Source of the DNA: Enchytraeus crypticus
Taxonomy: Eukaryota > Annelida > Clitellata > Enchytraeida > Enchytraeidae
DNA: 64,000 nt
Assembly (NCBI GenBank): GCA_905160935.1
Contig: CAJHZI010000763.1
Coordinates: 18,501-82,500 of the forward strand
Direction of reading: 5' to 3'
Shown here in pieces: positions 39,874 through 50,849 of this stretch (position 1 is the stretch's first letter; each line of letters starts with the position of its first letter). Made by a program: the position numbers and the translations under genes. Below the pieces are notes generated by a model. That model was not told the DNA's origin. It did no database searches and saw nothing but the letters and a program-made list of their open reading frames with translations.

Positions 39874-40517
39874 TAGATACCGTTACGTGTATTTTAGCAT
39901 TGTCCTATACTTATTATAAACTTACTATTCCAAATAATCTATTGTTATATTGTTTATTACATTTACGTTTTGCTGGTTTAAACATTTCTATAAATAGTAC
40001 AAATTGAGGTCGTCACATATCGAGTGATTTCGTATCTCTGTCGTTTAGAGACGCTGAAAAAATACATGTACATGTATAATGTTCTTGATAATTGTTTAAA
40101 TGTTGGCTTTGCTGCGTTAGCATTGGCAGTCATGCGAGCTTTGCACCTAGCACGATATAAATGTGTAACTTTTCATTCGTCCATGAGACATATGTTCGAA
40201 TGAAAGCATGTTAAAATGCGTACAATTGAATGTGAACCACATTTAATATACATTATACAATATGCAATGTTATACATGTATTTTAAACCATTGATTTTAT
40301 TAGATATGTTGCAATTCTTTAATATGTTCGTTACTAACTATATCAAAATAATTAACATTAAAGTCACTAAATAATAAATGAGGCATATATAGGCCTATTT
40401 CCAGAGCATTAGTGACTCCTTCGAAATTAACTTTTTTCACTCTAACTTTTTTCTGTTTTCGTCATTTCAGCACTAAATTCAATTTTTACTATAGGTGCTC
40501 ATGACATTTTGTATTAA

Positions 40518-40655
40518 AAGCTAGTAAAGCTAATGTTAACGTCAATTTCCTCACTCGAAAGCGATGTCAGGGACGAGCGAGCACATGATTTGAACCCCGC
40601 ACATACTGATCCGCGGTCGAATATCTTACCGACGTCGCCACTGGCTCTAGCGTTT
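40518..40655 (-). mobile_element. SINE-A copy
   Basis: Full-length inverse copy: GCTAATGTTAACGTCAATTT, CACTCGAAAGCGATGTCA, GATTTGAACCCCGC, TCTTACCGACGTCGCCACTG. Confidence 0.88.
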
Positions 40656-40834
40656 GAAAAAATATAGAAATATTGAAACAATGTAGTGGATGTTTTAGCG
40701 TCATACAAATACATCCAGTATATTAGCTATGAAATAAAAACGTTTTGCGATATCCATTTTCCTAGCGCTATCGGTGCATGGATATACTTAATTGCCTATC
40801 ATAAAATACTAGCCTGTCAGCGACCGTCATTTAG

Positions 40835-40925
40835 ATCCTTTTGAATGCCATCACCGAGAATTGAACTCAGCTCCCGTGGAATGCTGTGACAACAACTCTG
40901 CAGCCTTTGTGTGTATTGGTTATGG
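40835..40925 (-). mobile_element. SINE-like fragment
   Basis: Minus strand carries a B-box-like GAGCTGAGTTCAATTCTCGG and a following TGACGGTCGCTG. Family unclear. Confidence 0.35.
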
Positions 40926-40981
40926 CTTGTACTCGTCTGTTTGTTTGGCAATTTTCAATCGTTCGGTTGTTATGAAGATTT

Positions 40982-41002
40982 GGGGAGGGGAGTGGGAGGG
41001 GG
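40982..41002 (+). other. G-quadruplex-capable G-run cluster
   Basis: Four runs of three to five G separated by one to three bases, in otherwise AT-rich DNA. Confidence 0.55.
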
Positions 41003-41307
41003 TGGAGAGCCCCCGTATTTCATTCAGAGTCTGAGCAACTGATATAAGATAATAAGACATTGCATTAGGCTCGGTCACGATGATATCAAGCTATTTGGAA
41101 TGACTAAAAGAAATTATGCGACGAACAGTATGAGTTCAATTTTGGTTCGTGTTTATATAGAAAGTCACTATCAAATATTTTCTTTATTGGAATAGATCTG
41201 GATATTCGTATTAATTTGTAAATGAGTATTTTAAGATCTTTGTAATTTTTAGCAGTTTTGTATCCAATTTGCTTTGTCTAAGCGAATTTAAGCTCTTCTA
41301 GTTAGGA

Positions 41308-41388
41308 ATCAATGAAACAATCACTCAATCAATCAGTCAGCTTGTCAGCCAGTCAGTCAGTCAATCAGGCAATCAATCAGTCAAACAA
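41308..41388. repeat. (CAAT)n/(CAGT)n tetranucleotide repeat
   Basis: AATCAATCAGTCAG-type units, imperfect. Confidence 0.85.
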
Positions 41389-41879
41389 TACATAATAAAT
41401 CTATCTATTGTAATCAATAGACCATTATCAAAGTTCAACTCGTAATTTTCTTCGAATAAGCATACTATATATTAGTTATTTCACTGACCGGAGAAATGTG
41501 ACACGGCATCGTTAGAAGTCCAATTGAACGGAAGTATTATTTTTATTGTTTAGTTACTGATTTTTTAGTTTTCTTACTATTTGAAATGCTTGTCATTAGT
41601 GTATCAATTTCGTAGAAAATTGATTAATTTACTTTACGTTTATCGTGAAAGCACTTTTACAATACTGTCGGATATAGATGATATCTTTGCGATGTGTCCA
41701 CCCTTAAATCCGGTAATATTACGTATATTCCGCACCATCAGCCTGTGGATTTCCTGAGTCGAACAGGACAGGGACTCGATCAATTCCTCGGATAACATCA
41801 GTGGATACATTATAGGCTGTCGTCCATGACAGCTTATCAACTACCAGCCCGATATCTGCCTCCGACTTCTTTCTCTCTT

Positions 41880-42076
41880 TCTGTTTCTGTCTCTCTCTCA
41901 AACTGTTTTTCTGTCTTTCTGCCTCATCCTCTCTTCTTCTGTGTCTCCGCTTCACTCACTCTCACTCTCTCTCTCTCTCTCTCTCTCTATTTCTCTATCT
42001 CTCTATTTCTGTCGTCTGCTTCTTTCTGTCTGCATCCACTTCCCTCCCTTGTTTGTCTCCGCATCTCTCTCTTCTC

Positions 42077-42117
<41 letters not shown>

Positions 42118-42331
42118 GTCTCCACTTCTCTCTCACTTCCTCATTTACTATCTCACTCTCAGTTTCTCTAATTCTCTATCATCTTCTATACATTATTGTG
42201 CTATTTGAATTGTATGAATCAGCTTTGACCCGTCTTCTTTATCTGTTTCCATTTTCCTTTCAGTTTTGCCCCTTTCTCCCTTTCCTCAATTTCTCTCTCT
42301 TTCTCTCTGTTTCTCTTTATCTCTCTCTCTT

Positions 42332-42366
<35 letters not shown>

Positions 42367-42375
42367 TTCTCTTTC
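41880..42375. repeat. (TC)n-rich low-complexity tract
   Basis: Several long CT runs with T-rich spacers. The 184-codon Ser/Leu frame across it is a composition artefact. Confidence 0.9.
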
Positions 42376-42524
42376 TATAATGCAATTTCACCTCAATATA
42401 TCTTGTATTTTCCAATTTTTATTTTTATTTTTCTGAAGAAGTCTTTCTTCTCTACCCTTTTAAATTCTATATATAAATATATTTAATGGTTTTTTAAATA
42501 TGCGAAAGTTAAATATATCGCAGT

Positions 42525-42660
42525 TAAAGACATAGTTAACGATAGCAACCTCTCACTGGTAACGGAGTGAAGATTAGATTTGAACTCAGAATCTACTGGT
42601 CCACACTAGTACATCATTTCAATAGGCTCAGCAAGATAGGTTTAGTCAAAGAGGGATGTA
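42525..42660 (-). mobile_element. SINE-A relative, diverged
   Basis: Minus strand: GTGTGGACCAGTAGATTCTG, AGTTCAAATCT box, and CACTCCGTTACCAGTGAG. Confidence 0.4.
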
Positions 42661-43336
42661 CTTCACAAGAGAATTCAAACTGAATTCTAAAGTATTCAAA
42701 ATCAGTCAAACGAACATGAGGAAGCATCCATGTTTTCACCTCCACAATGCGTTGAATAAACTTGGCAGGAATGACTTTCTTATATATAATGAGTTCCGTA
42801 TAATGGAGTACTTAATTAATTAATCCTTTCATTAATTTCCTAATATTAATGTTCTCTTCAATTAACAATATATTAGTCTTCTAATTAAATAGGTAATAAA
42901 ATTATACAAATATATTATGATGTATTCCCGAAACCCTCTTGTTAAACGTTTTGCAAAGTAATTTGACTTATCTATTCTTATGTTTTCTATTTCATAATTT
43001 TAGTTCCATTGAAAACTAAAATAAAATTATATTGTACACAATTTTACTGATTTTTAGTTTGTTGAAATTCGTACTAGTCGGTTATAATTTCAAACAGTGT
43101 GATATTTTTCATCACGGGGGATACACTTGTAGAATAAAATGCTTTACCTTTCTTCGTTCAAGTTTTGTAAAATAGCAGAAGTGTAATCGTTTGGTAATTT
43201 ATCTAATGTTGTTGTCTTTTATCGGACCAGAGAGAAGTACATTCTTATTATAATTACCACCTTTTAATGGATTTATAAATTAAACATTACTATTACAATT
43301 ACTATCTGCGGAATAAACACCTCTGTGATTACTAAA
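42661..43336. other. AT-rich stretch before the candidate exon
   Basis: No element recognised. A TTTATAAATTA at 43270 lies about 65 nt before the candidate start codon and could serve as a TATA element. Confidence 0.35.
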
Positions 43337-43481
43337 ATGAGTGAGTTGTTAGGTAAGATTTTTGGAGGAAGGGGAGGCGACAAGAATGGAGCCTCAAAGG
43401 ATAAGACTGCGGCGGGGGACAAGGCAGGAGCTGAAGGTGGAAACGGCAACGGATCTCTGGCTTTAAAAGGCGCTGAGTTCT
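43337..43481 (+). CDS. Candidate first coding exon, unidentified protein
   Basis: ATG in a good context (AAAATGA) opens 48 full codons, then a consensus donor TCT|GTAAGT in phase 1. The protein starts MSELLGKIFGGRGGDKNG and is rich in Gly, Lys, Ala and Asp, with LALKGAEF at the end. GC content is far above the flanks, and G/C-rich third positions contrast with the surrounding AT. Start and composition recall the short basic N-terminus of ESCRT-III CHMP4-like proteins (M-S-x-x-G-K-x-F-G), but the part after it does not fit, so I do not assign it. A possible next exon is 45251-45374 (acceptor TTTCCACAG, donor GTAAGT, compatible phase), but that translation is not convincing. If no donor is used the frame would stop after 52 residues. 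Confidence 0.4.
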
Positions 43482-43834
43482 GTAAGTTCTACTGATATTT
43501 ATTAATTATTTATATAAACTGCTTTCAATTATGATAATGATTCCAATTGTAGTCCATGCTGCCTGAAGATAAACTTGTTACATACAATGGATATTATTAT
43601 CCTATTTGTTTGCTAAAGCTCAAACTAAAGTACTTATCCTTAAATATTTAAGATGTTTTTTTTTTTTTTTTTAGAACTTAACATTGCATGTACATACAGT
43701 ACACACTACGATTTGGTTATGATAAAATGAAATTCTTTCGAAGATCTATAGTGTTTTCATAAAGTAATTGTATTTTGCGTTGGGTTTTTGTACATATTTA
43801 AATTCATCTACAGTGTATTTCTAATTTTGTGTCC

Positions 43835-44080
43835 GGGCTATTAAAGAGTAGACCATCGGTAAACTGTCCGCATTGTAAGCGAAGTATAAGCAAGAACTGA
43901 AGAAGGCAATGGAAACTGCCTTAGAAGTCATATTTTTCCAAGCTATGGCAGTGTAGAAGTGGAATAGCATTTGTGAAAAGATTAGCTCGCTGATCGGTGG
44001 AGTTCTCTTTATAGAGCGCGAAATCAGACGTCGAGTAGGAATATGTACTTTAGACCTAGAGATAGAAAGTGAGAGAGACA
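43835..44080 (+). repeat. Repeat D copy
   Basis: GGTAAACTGTCCGCATTGTA, GAAGGCAATGGAAACTGCC, AGTTCTCTTTATAGAGCGCG, then a (GA)n run at 44085-44109. Confidence 0.65.
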
Positions 44081-44349
44081 GAGTGAAAGAGAGAGAGAGA
44101 GAGAGAGATACAATGCAGGACAAACTCATTGTTTACCGTATGTGCATTAACAGTCAGAGCATTGATTCTGAAAGCTTTTGATTTATGGCTCCGATGCCAT
44201 TGTGCATATGCCGCGTTACGGTTTAACTGCAAGGAAAGCTTGCGAAGTCTTCCTTAGGCTTATTTTACTTGAATCTGTGGAGGCGTCTCCTGTTGCTCAG
44301 AATCTGGAGAAGAAGACTCGAGGGGAAAATGCCCCCTGGAAAAAAAGTT

Positions 44350-44585
44350 GCTGATAGTTAAATGCTTGCATGTAAGGGCGTTGCGTCAATATGTAGACCC
44401 TTACTTTTGTCGATACTTTAATTGAAATAAGTTACGAATACTCATCGGCTGTTTTAAGTAGTTAAAATTGCCGAGGTAGTTAAATGACCATATGTAAGGG
44501 GGTTATAGCTATATGTATTTGTGACGATACTTTAATTGCAATAAGTTCTGAATACTCATCGGCCATTTTAATCATTCTTGAGGTA
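44350..44585. repeat. Two-copy direct repeat of about 125 bp
   Basis: GTTAAATG…ATGTAAGG, CGATACTTTAATTG and AATACTCATCGGC occur in the same order in both copies (about 44350 and 44480). Confidence 0.8.
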
Positions 44586-44929
44586 TTTGTTAAACATTAA
44601 ATATCCTGCTAAATGGCCGATGGACTCATAGGGTAATAGAAAGCCTCTGTAAATATAATCCACTGTAACTTTAAATGAGTCAATATGTAGGCCCCTAGAT
44701 ATTTGTCATCTCTATTACTATGTGAATTTCTATATATTTGCGATTAGTATGTATTGGTATTGTAATTTGAAATAAAAATATATTCAATAATTTAATTAGA
44801 TGCAATTTACTAGATAGATAAGTATATAGATCTATGTGATAGCTCACGTGTCGTAGTTTGTTACAGTGGATGGCTCAAATTTCCCTCATGCGAAGGTCTA
44901 TAGAATTGTAAACTATATAGTTGTTAAAT

Positions 44930-45215
44930 AATATAAGTGTAATATAATAATATAAGCAATATTATAAGTGATAAATTATGTAAGTGAAAGTAATTTAAGT
45001 GATAAATTATACAACTGTAAGTAGCACAAGTGAAAATTATATAAATGTAAGTAGTATAAGTGAAATGTGATAAATTGCGTAACTGTAAGTATTATAGGTT
45101 ATAAATAATGTAAGAATATGCAGTATAAGTGACAAATGAATAATTATATAAGTGTAAGTAGTTATACTGATAAATAAATAATTTTATAAATGTAAGCAGT
45201 ATCATTGTTAAGTAT
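44930..45215. repeat. Degenerate tandem repeat (TAAGTGATAAATTATGTAAG type)
   Basis: Irregular units of about 20 bp, AT-rich. Confidence 0.75.
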
Positions 45216-45494
45216 ACATATGGTGTATAGTAAAATAACTATTTCCACAGTTCAATATCTTGATGAAATAAATATTAAAATTTACTTCTCCTCCTCCTTT
45301 CTTCATAGAATTGAGAATTTTTCCAAGCCTCCTATACAGCGTCCTAATCCCTCATTTACTGTCTGTCTAGTCTCGTAAGTTCTCCACAGGAGTCCTGAGC
45401 GAAAACCTCGCGCCAGGCTGTATATGGACCCGCTGGTGGTTGTATTCTAGTATTTTAGTATTTATAGAGCGAAAACTTGCTTATGATGATATCT

Positions 45495-45662
45495 AATATA
45501 ATTATTATGATGATTATGATTATGATGATTATGATTATGATGATTATGATTATGATGATTATGATTATGATGATTATGATTATGATGATTATGATTATGA
45601 TGATTATGATTATGATGATTATGATTATAATGATTACGATTATAATGATAATGATGATAATA
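45495..45662. repeat. (GATTAT)n-type microsatellite
   Basis: Near-perfect 12-bp units TTATGATGATTA. It yields open Met/Ile frames on both strands, a repeat artefact. Confidence 0.95.
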
Positions 45663-45782
45663 GGTTTTAACGGCACGCTAATCGGAAGCTTAAAGAGCCT
45701 TATGTTCATATCGTTAATAACTTGTCAACTTGTCTTTCGTTACTCACTAATTTGCTCTTTTTCTCTTTCATGGTCTTAAACC

Positions 45783-45950
45783 AAGCGGCTGGTCCAAGCA
45801 AGTAGATATTCTAACTTACAATCTGCTTTCGCGCTCCATTGAGAACATACCATCAGTGGACAAGTTTTCCCTTTCGCAAAGGCTTTGTCTTATTCACAAC
45901 TAATATAGCTTACAATTTGATGAAACATATGGTCTATAATCCATGGTACC
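45783..45950 (-). repeat. Repeat D copy, diverged
   Basis: GGCTGGTCCAAGCAAGTAG, ATCTGCTTTCGCGCTCC, GGCTTTGTCTTATTC in the same order as at 31008. Confidence 0.5.
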
Positions 45951-46439
45951 GGACTCAACACGGGAACCGGGACAATTTTCTCTATTTCTAATTATATAAT
46001 TCATTCAAGACGCAAGTGATTTACATCATTTCGTAATTATACTATATTGCTTAGTCACACATTTAGCAGTTCTTTACCGGTTACTAGGCTATTAATAGAA
46101 AATCATGTAACGATCGGGTTCATACCAAGGCAAACTTGTTATGCAGCCTCATGCAAAACTCAGAAAGAAGTGGTTTAGTGAAATCGCCTTCATATCTAAT
46201 GAAATCCACATGTAAAACGTGCTGAAGTAGAGGTTGCCTAAAGTGTTAAGTGGTAATTAGGTCGTTTCTGTTATTAAGTAAAAAATAACAACACGGTATA
46301 ATAGAACTAATACGCATTATGCTCCTATTAATAATAATGATTAAGAGAGTGAATTACTTTTCAAATCACTAGGTAAGCCCTAAATGGTGTCAAATTGGTT
46401 CATTCACTGATGAATAATCTCCCATTTTATTGATATATT

Positions 46440-46985
46440 GACTCTTCATCCCTTGACTATTCATTTTTCGACTATTCGTCCTTAACTATTCATCACTTGA
46501 CTTTTCATCGCTGGACTATTCTTTCCTTTCTCATGACTATTCAACACTTGACTAACCATCCCCACATTTCTAGATGAACTTGCAAAGGAAAGGATTCGTC
46601 TCTTGACTATCATACATTGTCTTTCACCTCTGAACCACTCCTGAGTCGACTATTCTTCACTATTTTCTAAGGTTTATTCATCAACTAACGTTCCTTCCTT
46701 TTCCGTACATCCCTGGAAGGTGCATCCTTTGACACTTTGTCAGTTCATTCAACGGACAATTAAACCCACGGACAGTTCATCCCTTGACAGTTCATCCCTT
46801 GACATTTCATCCCACGGACAGTTCATCCCACGTACAGTTGATCCATTGACAGTTCATTACACGAACAGTTCATTCCTTGACAGTTCATCCATTGACAGTT
46901 CATTACACGAACAGTTCATCCCTTGAGAGTGCATCCCATGACAGTTCATCATACGTACAGTTCATCCCTTGACAGATCATCCCTG
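46440..46985. repeat. 16-17-bp minisatellite
   Basis: A weak CTTGACTATTCATC zone (46440-46560), then a clear array at 46740-46985 of units like GACAGTTCATCCCTTG and GACAGTTCATCCCACG. Confidence 0.88.
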
Positions 46986-46989
46986 AAAG

Positions 46990-47920
46990 AATTATCATAT
47001 AAGGGAGTTAACGAAATTTAAATCACCATAGTGTTTGAATTATTCTAATTTATTCTAAATTTTTAGATTCATTACATACATAATTTATGTAATGCATGCA
47101 CAATTGTAGGTGAGCTATAAGATTTATCACTTTATTTAGAATAATTCAACAAGATCTGTAATTAAAATATAAAAAAAATTGTGCAGTTTTTAATTTTCAT
47201 CTATAGTAGGGAATCAGGAAATGTGAGCAGTGATAGTGTGCCCGCTACTTCCATTTCCCTAGCTCTGATCGTGTCTTGACTTTGTTTTGATGGAAATATA
47301 CGTAATTGTGACGACTAAACTAAGACAGCAACTGTTTGTTTGAATCGATAGTTCACCTAGTACAAATCAATACTATCTTGATATTCCCCATTGCATGCTG
47401 TTCTAATATATTACTTATGTTTTGGCTTGAAACGATGTGCGTAGGTTGATACCATCTTACAGCAAGCTACGCAGTAGTGCTATTACTTTGTAGTTTTTAT
47501 TAAAGCAATAGCAATATTCAGATAGTTTCGGCATCTGAAATGTTCAGTATTCCTATTACGATAACAAATCTATTTATATTCATATATGAACTAGTAAATT
47601 TCTCAGAAAATAAAGTCAGTGGCAGAAGAATGAGAGGAGAGTTTCTGCATATCTTTGTTCATTGCCATTACTTTTACTCTGTATTGATGCAATCGGTAGT
47701 GGCAGCACTTTTACCTTAATACCCACGGGACGGTCACTATAGAAACTGATGGAATTAGAAAATGGATCGTGACTGCCTTAGCAGATTACATACCTTAATG
47801 CAAACCATAGGCCGCGTTATGCTTAACTACTCTTGCGATGTTCCACAAGTGAATCGTTAATACTAATAAGAAGTAATAATAATTAATAATAGTAAATAAA
47901 AATAATCTTTCTCTTTGTGC
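46990..47920. other. Intergenic, no gene seen
   Basis: No element or exon recognised. Confidence 0.45.
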
Positions 47921-47924
47921 ACTG

Positions 47925-48865
47925 CCTACTGGCAGGTCCATGGTATATAACTCCTCCATACTTCTCTGTCTTCCGTTTTCCTTTTCTTGTCCACATATGA
48001 GTGAATCTTTAATTCATCTAACATTCCTAATCTCAGCCTGCCATTTGCCTCTATTTCCTTCCATTCCACCTTCCATGACTTCTTTTAGTAGACTTTCCCC
48101 CCTTAGAATGGGTCCTATCCAACTACTCTTTTAATTCCTATTTCTTAACACATCTATCAACTGTTTATCTGTACCAACTCTCTCCAGAACTTCCTCATTT
48201 GTAACTTTTTGAGTCCAGCTAATCCTTTCCATTCTTCCCCATATCCACATTTCTAATGCCTCTAGTTTCCTGATATCTTTCTTCCTTAAGGTTCATGTTT
48301 CACATCCGTACAATAGCGTTGTCCAAACCAAGGTTTTTATTATCTTTATCTTTCTTTAGACTTTTTGTATAAGCAAAATAAGCCTTCGGTAATAGGAAAG
48401 AACTCTTAGTTCTTTCCTATTACCGAAGGCTTATTTTGCTTATGCAATCATACTGCATATTTAATAATAATTTCAGTCTCACATATCCGGTCATCGGTTA
48501 TACTGTAGTATGACTCAAATATTTGAAACTCCCTACCTGTTCCAATGTCGTACCATTTATTGTGATATTAACTTCATCTTTATTATTGGACACTCTCACA
48601 ACCTTCGTCTTTTTTATATTAATCTTCATGCCATATCTCAATGCCGTATCATTTAGACTATTCATTAACTTCTTCAGTCCAGTCTCGCTGTCCGCTACCA
48701 TTCCTTGGTCATCTTCAAAGCTTACATCTTGTAACAATTTTCCTCTGGCTTTTATTCCTTCTTCCATGTCTTCCATGGCTTCCTCCATCATTGCATCATC
48801 ATAAACGTAAAACAGCTTTACGGTGAGACAATGATGGAGGAAGCCATGGAAGACATGGAAATAAT
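47925..48865 (-). pseudogene. LINE 3' half, endonuclease/reverse transcriptase type
   Basis: Minus-strand frame 48804-48498 reads MEDMEEGIKARGKLLQDV, FEDDQGMVADSETGLKKLM, YGMKINIKKTKVVRVS and SFKYL: the RT palm and the region after it. The catalytic box is F-E-D-D where the family has F-A-D-D. After a hairpin at 48369-48443 the decayed C-terminal region (RISWTQK type) continues to the usual end at 47925 (GCACTGCCTACTGGCAGGTC on the plus strand). 5'-truncated at a second inverted repeat. Not active. Confidence 0.82.
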
Positions 48866-49377
48866 AATAATAATTAACAATAATAATTAATAATAAGTAC
48901 AAGTGAATCAAAAAGCACAGCTTGATATAAGATTTACTTGTTAATTGTAATAATTTTTAATTAATGGTCGCTTTCTTATTTGCTTAAGTTATAAATGAAG
49001 TATATAATTAATTCGAGAATTGTGAGGATGGCAGTTTCGATTCAATAACGAAACGCGTAGGTGAATATTATGCGTGATAAATGTATATGCTCGTTACTGA
49101 CATATTTCATGACATATAACGGTCCTTTGCGTGTTGTTTCTAGATACACTTGAGCAGATTCGTTTACTGAAAGCAAAGCTTTGTCATAAAAGGACAGCAG
49201 TCTCCGAATAAAGCAATAAGCATAGACTATAATTTGTTGTCAATTCTAAATGCAAATTTTACGATTTCATAATAATCCTCCTGATCGATTATTTTATAAT
49301 CTGTTAGAAATTAGCACTATGAACTTGTGCCTTGGTCTCAATGCTTGGCAAAGGAGAGAGATGATACATGTGTATAT

Positions 49378-49384
49378 ATACATA

Positions 49385-49437
<53 letters not shown>
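49378..49437. repeat. (TA)n microsatellite
   Basis: About 27 TA units. Confidence 0.95.
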
Positions 49438-49439
<2 letters not shown>

Positions 49440-49534
49440 CCTATATATGCATGCATATATGTTTATTTCGACAACAAACTCAGTGTAAAGTCGCATACAT
49501 AAAAAGTGTACAAAAACAACATGAAGGGGACATC

Positions 49535-49562
49535 ATGATGTCTCCTTCAAAGGAGACATCAT
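49535..49562. other. Short perfect hairpin
   Basis: 13-bp arms (ATGATGTCTCCTT and its complement) separated by 2 nt; a 14-bp palindrome GACATCATGATGTC overlaps the left arm. Confidence 0.7.
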
Positions 49563-49752
49563 CATGTATGTCATGCTGGGTTAGTACCTGTTTAAACAAC
49601 TTTAATTAAAATAATATAACAAAACAGACTGAAATGCAAAAACTTATTTAAACTATAGTTCTCTGGTTCTATTTTTGCTTAAAGAGGGAATCATTCTATC
49701 ATTCTAATATAAAATAGCTCTATTAACTTTCAAAACTCTGCGATTTGGCAAG

Positions 49753-50177
49753 CCTTCTTACTTATCTGAAATTCTTCTTCCCTATCGTCCCTCGCGTGCA
49801 CTTCGCTCTACCGATGCCAATCCTCTCTCTGTTCCAAATATTCTCACGTCATTGGGCAGACGTTCTTTTTCTTACGCAGCACCCACAATCTGGAACTCTT
49901 TACCTGCTAATCTTCACTCTTGTTCTTCTCTTTCAACATTCTCTAGCAAGCTTAAGACTTACCTTTTCCTACCGTAGACATAATCAATCTACCCTGACCA
50001 TTTTTGATCTCCGGACTGGCTTTCGTTTATGACCTTACTTCTCCTCAGCACATTTCTTTGCAGATTGGTCTGGGTGAATTGACCTGTAGTGATGTGTGCT
50101 GTTGGGGACATCCCTGACATCATCCCTGGATGAGGAAACGGACGTTAAACCTTTATTATTATTATTATTATTATTAT
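49753..50177 (+). pseudogene. L2/CR1-like LINE, C-terminal coding end and 3' UTR
   Basis: Frame from 49753 reads PSYLSEILLPYRPSRALRST, TSLGRRSFSYAAPTIWNSLP, FSSKLKTYLF and a stop at 49975-49977. This is the conserved C-terminus of L2/CR1-like reverse transcriptase proteins. The 3' UTR ends CTGACATCATCCCTGGATGA and GGAAACGGACGTTAAACC, then (TTA)n, as expected for elements that prime on short repeats. 5'-truncated copy. Confidence 0.82.
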
Positions 50178-50848
50178 TCCATTATGGGCACCAAATGGTA
50201 GCGTCTCAGACTGAATGCAGCGTTAGGACGCGGATATAAGGAAAGATTTAATTACAGATTTGAACGTATTCATTGTCATTTTCATTCTACCCTTTTCATG
50301 CTTGTTAAGCTTGCTTATCGAAAATTCCAAAACAGAAAATTTTCCATTTTTCAGTATAATCATATTTTCTAAATCTCCTGAAGGCTGTGATGTGCTCATA
50401 TTCAAGCACGCATGAACATTGTTTCATGTAGCCTGCCGTTGTGTTAAATAAGCCTAATAATGTGCATGCTCTTTCTTAGTGCACTGCCAGTAGCAGTGCA
50501 CTAGGAGAGAGATGGGCATGCTAGGGTTAAACAAGCTCTTTATTACAGTAAGTCTTCTAATATTGCTGCCTAATATTAAAATGGTAAATCTAACCTTTTG
50601 TGAAGGTAACAGAATCCATACTTATAATTGTCAGCTATTATTTATTAAGTAAAATTAGTAGTCCTATTGAATTTTTAGCAATAGAAGTAGAAGCCATACC
50701 CTTTGATGCTCAAGGCATCAATTGATTCGTGTTAATTTATTTTATCTCAATCTATAAAGCACTTCATCAATCAAGGAGTTGAATTATCTATGAAGTAATA
50801 AATTTATAAAAACTGTAATTCATCCATTTAAAAAGAGATCTCTAAACG
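50178..50848. other. Intergenic, no gene seen
   Basis: A lone TTAGTGCACTGCCAGTAGCA at 50478 resembles the LINE/repeat D end. Nothing else. Confidence 0.4.
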
Positions 50849-50849
50849 C

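Noticed and set aside
41826..42380. 184-codon Ser/Leu/Phe frame
   Set aside because: Produced by CT-rich low-complexity sequence; no domain and no splice context.
45251..45374. Second exon of the gene starting at 43337
   Set aside because: Splice edges and phase fit, but the translation is low in plausibility and the T-rich start looks like continued intron; kept only as a test suggestion.
45455..45779. Overlapping Ile-rich and Met/Ile-rich frames
   Set aside because: Both come from the same (GATTAT)n repeat read on opposite strands.
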